Source of the DNA: RYN-230 sp963704995
GTDB taxonomy: Bacteria > Actinomycetota > Actinomycetes > Streptosporangiales > Streptosporangiaceae
DNA length: 64,000 nucleotides
NCBI GenBank assembly: GCA_963704995.1
Contig: CAVPIM010000017.1
Coordinates: 930,001-994,000, forward strand
Reading direction: 5' to 3'
The notes beneath the pieces are model-generated. The model did no database searches, was not told the DNA's origin, and saw nothing but the letters and a program-made list of their open reading frames with translations. Position numbers and translations under genes: made by a program. Positions 9,046-16,429 of the stretch are shown here, one piece after another (positions within the stretch are counted from its first letter, which is position 1; every line of letters starts with the position of its first letter).

Positions 9046-9726
9046 GTGCACATTGTGATCATGGGATGCGGGCGGGTCGGTTCGACCCTGGCCCACATCC
9101 TCGAGGGCCAAGGCCACTCGGTCGCCGTCATCGATCAGGACCGGGACGCGTTCCGCAAGCTGGGCTCGCCGTTCAAGGGCAAGAAGGTGACGGGCATCGG
9201 TTTCGACCAGAACGTGCTGATCGAGGCCGGTATCGAGCGTGCCGACGCGTTCGCGGCGGTGAGCAGCGGCGACAACTCCAACGTGATCGCGGCCCGGGTC
9301 GCCCGGGAGTCGTTCGGGGTGAAGCGCGTCGCGGCGCGGATCTATGACCCGCGGCGGGCCGAGGTGTACCAGCGGCTTGGCATCCCGACCGTGGCGACCG
9401 TACGGTGGACCGCGGATCAGATGCTGCGCCGCCTGCTGCCGGAAGGCAGCGAGCCGCTGTGGCGCGATCCGACCGGCGCCGTGGTGCTGGCCGAGGTCGC
9501 GTACGCGGCCGACTGGGTGGGTGAGAAGACCAGTGCGCTGGAAGAGGCGGCCCGGGTCCGGGTCGGTTTCCTGTCCCGGCTCGGCGAGGTGGTGCTGCCC
9601 GCCCCGGGCACCGTCTTGCAGGAGGGCGATGTGCTGCACGTGATCGCCCTGGAGGAAGATCTGGAACGGATCTCGGCCGCGCTGTCCGCGCGGGCGCCCG
9701 GGGGCAAGGCCAAGGGAGGCCGCTGA
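9046..9726 (+). CDS. TrkA-type NAD-binding regulator of K+ uptake, first copy
   Basis: 226 residues starting with GTG at 9046. The RCK N-domain begins at residue 3 with the Rossmann loop MGCGRVGSTLA and an acidic end of strand 2 (VIDQD), typical of NAD(H) binding. An RCK C-domain follows from about 135. Such proteins form the cytosolic ring that gates Trk/Ktr potassium transporters in response to nucleotides. The stop overlaps the next start by one base (TGATG), giving the usual actinobacterial tandem pair sometimes called ceoB-ceoC. No Trk membrane subunit or permease is adjacent. Confidence 0.92.
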   Translation: MHIVIMGCGRVGSTLAHILEGQGHSVAVIDQDRDAFRKLGSPFKGKKVTGIGFDQNVLIEAGIERADAFAAVSSGDNSNVIAARVARESFGVKRVAARIYDPRRAEVYQRLGIPTVATVRWTADQMLRRLLPEGSEPLWRDPTGAVVLAEVAYAADWVGEKTSALEEAARVRVGFLSRLGEVVLPAPGTVLQEGDVLHVIALEEDLERISAALSARAPGGKAKGGR

Positions 9727-10403
9727 TGCGCGTCGCCATCGCGGGAGCGGGTGCGGTGGGCCGCTCCATCGCCGCCGAACTGCTGGACAACGGGCACGAG
9801 GTACTGCTGATCGACAAGAACCCGCGGTCCATCGCGGTGGACAGCGTCCCCCGCGCCGAATGGCTGCTCGCCGACGCGTGCGAGATCGCCTCGCTCGACG
9901 AGGCGTCCCTGGAACGGTGCAACGTGGTGATCGCCGCGACCGGCGACGACAAGGCCAACCTGGTCGTCTCGCTGCTGGCCAAGACCGAGTACGGGGTGCC
10001 CAGGGTGGTGGCCCGGATCAACCACCCGAACAACGAGTGGCTGTTCAACGAGTCGTGGGGGGTGGACGTCGCCGTGTCCACCCCGAGGATCATGTCGGCC
10101 CTGGTCGAGGAGGCGGTCAGCGTCGGTGACCTGGTCCGGCTGATGACCTTCCGGCAGAGCGACGCCAGCCTCGTCGAGCTCACCATGCCGGACGACGCGC
10201 CGCTGGTCGGCCAGCGGATCGGGGACATCAACTGGCCCGCCGACACCGCGCTGGTGGCCATCCTCCGGGACGGCCGGGTGCTCGTGCCCGCCAAGGATGA
10301 CCCGCTGGAGACCGGCGATGAGCTGCTGTTCGTGACGAGCGAGGACGTGGAGGACGAGCTGGGCGCCCTGCTGTCCGGCGGCCACCACCACGACGCCGTG
10401 TAG
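9726..10403 (+). CDS. TrkA-type NAD-binding regulator of K+ uptake, second copy
   Basis: 225 residues, coupled to the first copy by a 1-bp stop/start overlap. The Rossmann loop AGAGAVGRSIAAELL and VLLIDKN open the RCK N-domain; VVARINHPNNEWLF lies in its ligand face. The C-domain runs from about residue 140 (SLVELTMPDDAPLVGQRI) to DELLFVTSEDVEDELGALL. The two paralogues are expected to form a heteromeric ring on the potassium transporter. A GC hairpin follows the stop, separating it from the convergent DUF3710 gene. Confidence 0.92.
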   Translation: MRVAIAGAGAVGRSIAAELLDNGHEVLLIDKNPRSIAVDSVPRAEWLLADACEIASLDEASLERCNVVIAATGDDKANLVVSLLAKTEYGVPRVVARINHPNNEWLFNESWGVDVAVSTPRIMSALVEEAVSVGDLVRLMTFRQSDASLVELTMPDDAPLVGQRIGDINWPADTALVAILRDGRVLVPAKDDPLETGDELLFVTSEDVEDELGALLSGGHHHDAV

Positions 10404-10421
10404 CTCTGCTGGCTCGGGGGG

Positions 10422-10440
10422 CCGGGGGGTCGTCCCCCGG
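10422..10440. terminator. GC hairpin between trkA pair and DUF3710 gene
   Basis: ccggggg (10422-10428) pairs with cccccgg (10434-10440) around a short loop in a 40-bp convergent gap. No T-run follows. It is a likely bidirectional terminator. Confidence 0.55.
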
Positions 10441-10443
10441 GGA

Positions 10444-11244
10444 CTACCTCGTCTCGGTGATCTCCGGGCCGCGCTCGAAGGGGTTGAGCGGCTCGCTGAA
10501 CGGCTGTTCCCCGGCGGCGGCCATCTGCTCTTCCATGGCCTTGCGGGCCTCCTCGGGAAGCGTGATCTCCAGCAGGTCACGGGGCGGCACCGGGTGGTCA
10601 CCACGGACCACGACCAGGCCGGCGAAGATCGCCTCGAACGGGGCGGCCACCTCCGGGCGCTCCGCGGCGGCCCCGGTGATGACCCCGCGCAGGAACCAGC
10701 GCGGCCCGTCCACGCCCAGGAAGCGGATTGGCTGCAGCCCGATCTGCGGCTGCTCCCCCGGCACCCGGACGTGCAGTTCCGGGCCGAACGGCCCCTCGGC
10801 CTCCTCGGCCTGGCCGCCGGCCTGGGACACCGCCGTGGCGATCTCCTGCCGCACGTCGTCCCACAGCCCGTCGCTCTTGGGCGCGGCGAAGGCCTGGACC
10901 TGGAGTGAGCTGTCGCCCTGGACCACCGCGATCAGCGGGCCCTGATCGTCGGCGATGTTCAGCTGGATCTCGAAGCCGTCCGCCACCGGAACCTGGAGGC
11001 TGCCGAAATCGACCCGGTTGAGCGGCGGGATGTCGTCGTCCGCCGCGTCCCACGGCCCCCAGGCCGGTTCCCCGGCCGCCACGATCTCGCCGGGCGCGGC
11101 CTCCTCGTCCCCGGCCTCGTCCCAGGTCTCCTCGTCCCCGGGGTCATCCCAGGTCTCCTCGTCGTCCGGACCGAGGTCCTCGCTGACCTCGTCCTGCATG
11201 ACCTCTGGCTCGGCCACTTCCTCGCGGCGACGCCGACGGAACAC
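10444..11244 (-). CDS. DUF3710 domain-containing protein
   Basis: 266 residues from a GTG at 11244 (VFRRRRREEV), chosen because AGGGAGAG precedes it; the frame is open 65 codons further upstream but that part is antisense-like. The N-terminus is basic, then an acidic Glu/Asp tract (about 8-50) with repeated DDEETWDDPGDEETWDE. The DUF3710 domain follows (RVDFGSLQVPVADGFEIQLNIADDQGPLIAVVQGDSSLQVQAFAAPKSDGLWDDVRQEIA). Function is unknown; the gene is a standard neighbour of dut in actinobacteria and probably forms one unit with it here. Confidence 0.9.
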   Translation of the reverse strand: MFRRRRREEVAEPEVMQDEVSEDLGPDDEETWDDPGDEETWDEAGDEEAAPGEIVAAGEPAWGPWDAADDDIPPLNRVDFGSLQVPVADGFEIQLNIADDQGPLIAVVQGDSSLQVQAFAAPKSDGLWDDVRQEIATAVSQAGGQAEEAEGPFGPELHVRVPGEQPQIGLQPIRFLGVDGPRWFLRGVITGAAAERPEVAAPFEAIFAGLVVVRGDHPVPPRDLLEITLPEEARKAMEEQMAAAGEQPFSEPLNPFERGPEITETR

Positions 11245-11299
11245 TGTGCTCTCCCTGCTCTTCGTGGTCTCCGGGGCCCGCTGCGACGTCGCGGTGCGG

Positions 11300-11785
11300 C
11301 TAGGCCGGTGCCTGCGCGCCGGCGTGCCCTCCGGTGGACCCGAACCCGCCGTCGCCCCGCGCCGACCCCGGCAGGGTGTCCACCTCGTGGAACACCGGGC
11401 GGGCCACGCGCTGGATGACGAGCTGCGCGATCCGGTCACCGCGCTGGAACTTGACGGCCTGCGCCGCGTCCGTGTTCAGCAGCGTCACCCTGATCTCGCC
11501 ACGGTACCCGGCGTCCACGGTTCCCGGCGCATTCACGATCGTGACCCCGTGCTTCGCGGCCAGCCCCGAGCGGGGATGCACGAACGCGGCGTACCCGTCC
11601 GGCAGCGCGATGGCCACCCCGGTCGGCACGACGGCCCGCTCGCCGGGGCCGAGTTCCACGTCCACCGCGGCGACCAGGTCGGCCCCGGCGTCTCCCGGGT
11701 GCGACCGGGCGGGCAGCGGCAGCCCGGGGTCCAGCCGCTTGATGAGCACGTCCACCGGGTCCGTGCCCGGGATCACCGCTCCCAT
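11300..11785 (-). CDS. dut: Deoxyuridine 5'-triphosphate nucleotidohydrolase (dUTPase)
   Basis: 161 residues. All five trimeric dUTPase motifs are visible in order: AGADL, PRSGLA, GTVDAGYRGEI with the catalytic Asp, RIAQLVI, and the C-terminal P-loop-like RGDGGFGSTG that closes over the substrate. The enzyme hydrolyses dUTP to dUMP and pyrophosphate, keeping uracil out of DNA and supplying dUMP for thymidylate. It is followed on the same strand by DUF3710 after 55 bp. Length and motif spacing are normal. Confidence 0.96.
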   Translation of the reverse strand: MGAVIPGTDPVDVLIKRLDPGLPLPARSHPGDAGADLVAAVDVELGPGERAVVPTGVAIALPDGYAAFVHPRSGLAAKHGVTIVNAPGTVDAGYRGEIRVTLLNTDAAQAVKFQRGDRIAQLVIQRVARPVFHEVDTLPGSARGDGGFGSTGGHAGAQAPA

Positions 11786-11801
11786 GATTCACCCCAGGTG
11801 T

Positions 11802-11861
11802 GCTGATGCAGGGTTGGCTGATGAAGGGTTGGCTGATGAAGTGCTGGCTGGTGCGGGGTTC
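11802..11861. repeat. Four 15-bp tandem repeats upstream of dut
   Basis: Four imperfect copies of a 15-bp unit (gctgatgaagggttg) lie between dut and the AI-2E transporter gene, just upstream of the dut start. They could change the promoter-to-start distance of dut. Confidence 0.75.
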
Positions 11862-11903
11862 GCCGGGGCCCGGCTGGCTGGCGCAGCGCGCGCTGAGGCC
11901 GGC

Positions 11904-13340
11904 TCACTCCCGCGACCTTACCGCCGTCTGGCTGCCGCGCAGGTACGGTGCGGCCCGGACCAGGGCCGCCGCGGTGGGAACCGCCACGATCGCCCCCGGG
12001 ATGCCGGCCACCACCCCGCCGATGGCCAGCACCAGGATGATGGCCAGCGGGTGCAGCCGGACCATCCGGCCGACCACGAGCGGCTGCAGCAGATGGCTTT
12101 CCAGCTGGTTCTCCAGGATGAAGATGACCACCAGCACGAGCGCCGCGATCCAGCCTTTCGTGCCGAGGGTGACGCCCACGGCCAGGGCCCCGGCGACGAG
12201 GATGCCGACCAGCGGGACGAACGCGGCCAGGAAGACCAGGATCACCAGCGGCACGAGCAGGGGCACGCCGAGCACCCACAGCGAGAACCCGATGACGATC
12301 GCGTGGATGGCCGCGACCGCGATCGTGCCGCGCACGTAGTAGACCAGCGCCTGCCACGCCGCCGAGCCGGCCAGCCGGACCCGGTTCCGGCCGTCCGGGC
12401 CGAGGAACCCGGTCAGCCAGGCCCAGATCCGCTCACCGTCTTTCAGCAGGAAGAACGTGACGAACAGCGTGAGCACCAGGCCGGCCAGGATCTCCAGGAA
12501 GATCTTGCCGCCGGACACCACGGTGCCCGCGACCAGCGACTGGTGCTGCTGGAGGTACTTCAGCGCCCGGTTGGACAGGCCCTGGATGCCCGCGTGCCGG
12601 ACGTGGAACGGCGGCCCGGCCAGCGTCGTCTGCAACGTGGTCACGGTGTGCCTGAGCTCGTTGACCAGGTGCGGGTAGTCCGCCGTGGTCCGCGTCACGG
12701 CCAGGGTGCCCGCCCCGGCCAGGATGGCCACCGCGATCAGCAGCGTGCACCAGGTGGCGGCCAGGGCGGGCAGGCCGAGCCGCCGGAACCGGGACAGCAG
12801 GGGATGCAGCAGCGCGGTGAGCAGCAGCGCGGCCACGCACGGGAGCACCACCAGGCGCAGCACGCTGGCCACCCGGAACGCCAGGTAGATGACGATGCCG
12901 ATGAGCAGCAGCCGCCACGACCAGCCCGCGGCCCGCTGCAGCCACTGGGGCACCCCCGAGCCGCCCGCCGGGCCCGCGGGCCGTTCCGCCGTGTCCGCCG
13001 GGCGTTCCGCCGTGCCCGCCGGCCCCGCCGCCACCTCCGCGGGCCGTTCCGCCGTCGGCGCGGGCCCGGCCGCCGGCGCCGCCGGCCCGGCCGCGGCCGC
13101 CGGGTGCCCGCCCGCTGGCCCCGCGGCCCCGTCCGCCGGCCCTGCGATCCCGCCGGGCGCGGTGGTGGCGGCCGCGGCGGGGTTCTCGTTGCGGCCCTGG
13201 TTTTCCTGCTTGTCCTGCACCGGCTGGCCGGCCCCCTCGCCTGCCCGGGTGATGGCCCCCGTACCGTTTTCTGGCGGGGCGCAGGCAGCGGCCTGGCCCG
13301 CCCCCGAGCGAAGGCCGTGCCGCATGCGTCGCCCAATCAT
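11904..13340 (-). CDS. AI-2E family transporter (PerM-like membrane protein)
   Basis: 478 residues. The first about 140 are a disordered Ala/Gly/Pro/Glu-rich tail with repeated AERPA-type segments; the true start may lie downstream. From about residue 150 the membrane part begins (WSWRLLLIGIVIYLAFRVASVLRLVVLPCVAALLL), with some seven or eight helices and the family core VTFFLLKDGERIWAWLTGFLGP and PLVGILVAGALAVGV near the end. Members export small molecules or act as Na+/H+ antiporters; autoinducer transport should not be assumed. It is divergent from the DUF3093 gene across 29 bp. Confidence 0.88.
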   Translation of the reverse strand: MIGRRMRHGLRSGAGQAAACAPPENGTGAITRAGEGAGQPVQDKQENQGRNENPAAAATTAPGGIAGPADGAAGPAGGHPAAAAGPAAPAAGPAPTAERPAEVAAGPAGTAERPADTAERPAGPAGGSGVPQWLQRAAGWSWRLLLIGIVIYLAFRVASVLRLVVLPCVAALLLTALLHPLLSRFRRLGLPALAATWCTLLIAVAILAGAGTLAVTRTTADYPHLVNELRHTVTTLQTTLAGPPFHVRHAGIQGLSNRALKYLQQHQSLVAGTVVSGGKIFLEILAGLVLTLFVTFFLLKDGERIWAWLTGFLGPDGRNRVRLAGSAAWQALVYYVRGTIAVAAIHAIVIGFSLWVLGVPLLVPLVILVFLAAFVPLVGILVAGALAVGVTLGTKGWIAALVLVVIFILENQLESHLLQPLVVGRMVRLHPLAIILVLAIGGVVAGIPGAIVAVPTAAALVRAAPYLRGSQTAVRSRE

Positions 13341-13369
13341 GGCTTCATGTAACCAACTACGGTGGTCCC

Positions 13370-13846
13370 ATGCGTGTTTACCACGAACGCCTGCGTGTCC
13401 CGGTCAGCTGGTGGGTTCTCGGGATGATTTCGGTCCTCATGCTGGGCGCCGGTTTCCTGGCCGGCTTCGACTGGGAGCCCGCGCTGGCCGTGTACGGGAT
13501 CCTCACCGCAGGCCTGGCCGCGATCCTGATCAGCTGGGGCCGGCTGCGCACCGAGGTGGCCGACGGCGAACTGCGGGTCGGCCGGGACCGGCTGCCGCTG
13601 GCCCAGGCGGGCGAGGTGACCGCGCTGGATGAGGAGCAGACCCGGGCGCTGCGCGGGCCGCGGGCCGATCCGGCCGCCTATCTCATGTCCCGGCCCTACC
13701 TGTCCCGGTCGGTGTACATCGCCGTCCCCGACCCGGCCGCGCACGGGCCGTACTGGCTGATCGGCACGCGCCGCCCCGGGGAACTGGCCGCCGCGATCGA
13801 GGCGGCCCGTCCCGCTGCACGGGCCGGTGGCGCGCCCGTGGGATGA
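13370..13846 (+). CDS. DUF3093 domain-containing membrane protein
   Basis: 158 residues. Two membrane helices near the N-terminus (about 13-32 and 36-55) precede a small cytosolic domain with ELRVGRDRLPLAQAGEVTALDEEQTRALRGPRADPAAYL and YIAVPDPAAHGPYWLIGTRRPGELAAAI. This pattern defines DUF3093, a conserved actinobacterial family of unknown function usually found beside dut. The promoter must lie in the 29-bp gap to the AI-2E gene or overlap its 5' end. Confidence 0.88.
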   Translation: MRVYHERLRVPVSWWVLGMISVLMLGAGFLAGFDWEPALAVYGILTAGLAAILISWGRLRTEVADGELRVGRDRLPLAQAGEVTALDEEQTRALRGPRADPAAYLMSRPYLSRSVYIAVPDPAAHGPYWLIGTRRPGELAAAIEAARPAARAGGAPVG

Positions 13847-13849
13847 TTC

Positions 13850-13894
13850 GGCACGCAGCAAACGGGCACGCAGCAAACCGGCACGCACGGGCAG
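13850..13894. repeat. 15-bp tandem repeat before the DUF4235 gene
   Basis: Two copies of ggcacgcagcaaac plus one base and a partial third copy fill the gap between the DUF3093 stop and the DUF4235 ribosome site. Confidence 0.7.
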
Positions 13895-13915
13895 GACCAG
13901 GGCGGCCAGCGGGTA

Positions 13916-14872
13916 TCAGGGAGGATGCATGTCAGATAAGCGCGGGGACGGCGCCAACAAGGCGCTGAGCACGGTGGCGGCCCTGGGGGCGGCGTTCGTC
14001 GCCCGCAAGGTGGCCACGACGGCCTGGACCAAGATCACCGGCCATGAGCCGCCGGCTGATCCGGAGGATCCCGCGGTGGGCATGGCCGAGGCGCTCGGCT
14101 GGGCCATCGCCATGGGCGTGGTGGTCGGTGCGGTCCGGGTGCTCGCCGTCCGGGCTGCGACCAGCCGGTCCCGGCGCACCGCCCGGGAAACGCCGGTCAG
14201 CTGAGCCGGCGCACGGCCGCGCCGGTAGGCCTCACCGAACACGTCGAGGGTGGCCGCGGGCAGCGGCACGTGCCCGCCGAGGGCCCGCGTGCCCCAGGCC
14301 ACCTGGGCGCAGTGCTCGGACACCACCGCGCAGTGCAGCGCCTGCGCCGGGGTGGCCGCGACCGTGACCAGGCCGTGGCTGGCCAGCAGCGCGCTGGCCC
14401 GGTGGGCCAGCACCGCCACGGCGTTCGCGCCGACCCCGGCCGAGCCGCTGATCGCGTACCGCGCCAGCGGGATCTCACCGCCGAGGAAGATCACCGCCTC
14501 GTCGATGACCGCGGGGACCGGCTGCCGGGCCGCCGCGAACATGCTGGCGTACGGCGGATGGCTGTGCAGGACCGCCCCGATTTCCGGGAACGCCTGGTAA
14601 CAGGCGGTGTGCAGCTGGTGCTCCGACGATGGGGCGAGGCCGCCGTGGCCGGCGGAGCGTGCGCCCGCGGAGGCCGGCTTCCCCGCCATCGTGATCACCA
14701 CCAGGTCCGCCGGGCCCATGTCCTGGTACGGCAGCCCGGACGGGGTGATCACGAGGGTCTCGCCGTCCAGCCGGGCGGACACGTTACCGCTGGTCCCCGA
14801 CGTGAGCCCGCGCTCCAGCATGCCCCTCGCGGCGGCCAGCACGGCCGCCCGGGCGTCGTTTTCGCAAAGCAT
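13916..14872 (-). CDS. Class II aldolase/adducin family protein, probably with artefactual C-terminal extension
   Basis: The first about 225 residues are a class II aldolase: GNVSARLDGETLVITPSGLPY (phosphate site), SSEHQLHTACYQAFPEIGAVLHSHPPYAS with the zinc histidines, and LLASHGLVTVAATPAQALHCAVVSEHCAQ. Related enzymes cleave fuculose- or ribulose-phosphates or act as decarboxylases; substrate is open. The frame then runs about 90 codons further, antisense through all of the DUF4235 gene. With one extra base near 14205-14225 (a GC run) it would end EAYRRGRAAVRRLS with a stop at 14197, a normal length. I think that is the real end. Confidence 0.75.
   Translation of the reverse strand: MLCENDARAAVLAAARGMLERGLTSGTSGNVSARLDGETLVITPSGLPYQDMGPADLVVITMAGKPASAGARSAGHGGLAPSSEHQLHTACYQAFPEIGAVLHSHPPYASMFAAARQPVPAVIDEAVIFLGGEIPLARYAISGSAGVGANAVAVLAHRASALLASHGLVTVAATPAQALHCAVVSEHCAQVAWGTRALGGHVPLPAATLDVFGEAYRRGRAPAQLTGVSRAVRRDRLVAARTASTRTAPTTTPMAMAQPSASAMPTAGSSGSAGGSWPVILVQAVVATLRATNAAPRAATVLSALLAPSPRLSDMHPP
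13929..14204 (+). CDS. DUF4235 domain-containing small membrane protein
   Basis: 91 residues from ATG 13929, preceded by GGGAGG. LSTVAALGAAFVARKVATTAWTKITGHEPPADPEDPAVGMAEALGWAIAMGVVVGAVRVLAVRAA shows two hydrophobic segments around the conserved TGHEPP motif of DUF4235. Function is unknown. The whole gene lies within an open frame on the other strand that continues the class II aldolase gene, which probably reflects a lost stop there. Confidence 0.85.
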   Translation: MSDKRGDGANKALSTVAALGAAFVARKVATTAWTKITGHEPPADPEDPAVGMAEALGWAIAMGVVVGAVRVLAVRAATSRSRRTARETPVS

Positions 14873-14945
14873 GCCCTGATCCTGGCATCCAGACGGTTAG
14901 CTGCCGATGTCCGGGCAGGTCCGGAGGCGTGCGAGACTCTGTGCC

Positions 14946-15722
14946 GTGTCCGCACCTGACCGCTCCCGCCTGACCTACAAGCTCAGCTTCGCGCTGCGGA
15001 ATCCAGGCCGGGTCCTTCCTTATGCCCGGCGCCGCAGCCGGGACGCGCTGATCGGGATGAAAGCCTCCGATCACATCAGCTACTACCGGGCGGTCATGCA
15101 GGCCGAGACCGCCCGCAACCCCGAGATCGCGGTGGGCAGCCCGACCCACGACTCCTGGGTCAAGGTGGGCCAGCTCCAGTTCGACTACCTGCTCCGGCAG
15201 GGGCTGCAGCCGGGCGACCGGATGCTGGAGATCGGCTGCGGTGACCTGCGGGCGGGGCGGCTGTTCATCGGCTACCTGAACCCCGGCAACTACTACGGGA
15301 TCGACATATCGCCGGACATCCTGCTGGCCGCGCAGGAGACCATCGCGCGGGACGACCTGCAGGCCAAGCTCCCGCACCTGGAGCTGGTGGATGACCTGAG
15401 GTTCCGGTTCCTGCCCGCCGAGCAGTTCACGGTGGTGCACGCGCACAGCGTGTTCAGCCATTCGCCGATCGAGGTGATCGACGAGTGCCTGGCCCACGTG
15501 GGCCGGGTGATGCGGCCCGAGGGCGTCTTCGACTTCACCTTCTGCCGGACCGAGGGCCCCGAGCACCAGGTGCTGCGGGAGGACTTCTACTACCGGACCG
15601 AGACGCTGCTCGCGCTGGCCGACGCCCGGGGGCTCGACGCCGAGCTGCTGGAGGACTGGGAGGAGCTGCCGCATCCCCAGTCCAAGATCCGGGTGATGCG
15701 CAGGCCCGGCCAGCGCTACTGA
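14946..15722 (+). CDS. Class I SAM-dependent methyltransferase
   Basis: 258 residues from GTG 14946. The SAM-binding signature MLEIGCGDLRAGRLFIGYL (motif I, about residue 98) and YYGIDISPDILLAAQE (motif II) are followed by FTVVHAHSVFSHSPIEVIDECLAHVGRVMRPEGVFDFTFC. The final strand region carries HPQSKIRVMRR. The N-terminal 70 residues (YKLSFALRNPGRVLPYARR) are basic and may contact membrane or substrate. The methyl acceptor cannot be told; neighbouring genes give no pathway. It is divergent from the aldolase. Confidence 0.85.
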   Translation: MSAPDRSRLTYKLSFALRNPGRVLPYARRRSRDALIGMKASDHISYYRAVMQAETARNPEIAVGSPTHDSWVKVGQLQFDYLLRQGLQPGDRMLEIGCGDLRAGRLFIGYLNPGNYYGIDISPDILLAAQETIARDDLQAKLPHLELVDDLRFRFLPAEQFTVVHAHSVFSHSPIEVIDECLAHVGRVMRPEGVFDFTFCRTEGPEHQVLREDFYYRTETLLALADARGLDAELLEDWEELPHPQSKIRVMRRPGQRY

Positions 15723-15781
15723 ACCCGCCGCACGGGGCTGGCCGCGCGGGCGGCCGAGGGGCTGCGGTCCGCGGCGATACG

Positions 15782-15789
15782 ATATATCT
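15782..15789 (+). promoter_or_regulatory. -10-like element directly upstream of the DUF1707 gene
   Basis: An isolated A+T-rich patch contains the palindrome gatatatc. It ends only about 8 nt before the GTG start, leaving no room for a ribosome site. This spacing suggests a leaderless mRNA starting at or near the GTG. Confidence 0.5.
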
Positions 15790-15796
15790 TGTTCGC

Positions 15797-16429
15797 GTGG
15801 ATAGCTCATCGCCCGAAATTTCTTCCGCAACGGAACCGCTCGCGGCCGGCTCGGGCCAGGACGCGAGCCCGGCGATCCGGGCGTCGGACCGGGAGCGGGA
15901 TGCGGCCACTGTCCGGCTGCAGGAGGCGTTCGCCGAGGGGCGCCTGGACGACACCGAGTTCGACACCCGGATGCGCAGCGCCCTGTCCGCCCGGACCCGG
16001 GCCGACCTGGACCGGCTGCTCGCCGACCTGCCCCGGGCCAGCCCGGAGGCCGCCCGGCCGGCGGTCGCGGGAACCAGCCCGGGCCGGGCCCCGGGACGGC
16101 TGTCGGTCGCGTTCAAGAGCTCGGTGCGGCGGTCGGGCCGGTGGCGGGTCCCGGACCGTTACACCGCGGTGGTGTACAAGGGCGGCGGGTGGCTGGACCT
16201 GCGGGCGGCCGAGCTGACCTCGCCGGTCACCACGCTGGCGGCAGTGGCCTACAAATCGCGGATCACGATCCTGGTCCCGCCGGGAGTCCGGGTCGAGGCG
16301 GGCGGGTTCGGGGCCGACCTGGACACCGACCCCGCGGCTGTGGTGCCCGCGGACGCGCCGGTCCTGCACGTGCGCGGCTTCACCTACAAGGGCACGGTCG
16401 AGGTGCGCAGCACGCCGGCCGGGGAATGA
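15797..16429 (+). CDS. DUF1707 domain-containing protein
   Basis: 210 residues from GTG 15797. After a Ser/Ala-rich leader, residues about 28-80 carry the DUF1707 signature IRASDRERDAATVRLQEAFAEGRLDDTEFDTRMRSALSARTRADLDRLLADLP. The C-terminal half (RRSGRWRVPDRYTAVVYKGGGWLDLR ... FTYKGTVEVRS) resembles the LiaF-like cell-envelope-stress domain often fused to it. No membrane helix is seen. The last 46 bp overlap the 3' end of the convergent MBL-rhodanese gene. Confidence 0.85.
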   Translation: MDSSSPEISSATEPLAAGSGQDASPAIRASDRERDAATVRLQEAFAEGRLDDTEFDTRMRSALSARTRADLDRLLADLPRASPEAARPAVAGTSPGRAPGRLSVAFKSSVRRSGRWRVPDRYTAVVYKGGGWLDLRAAELTSPVTTLAAVAYKSRITILVPPGVRVEAGGFGADLDTDPAAVVPADAPVLHVRGFTYKGTVEVRSTPAGE

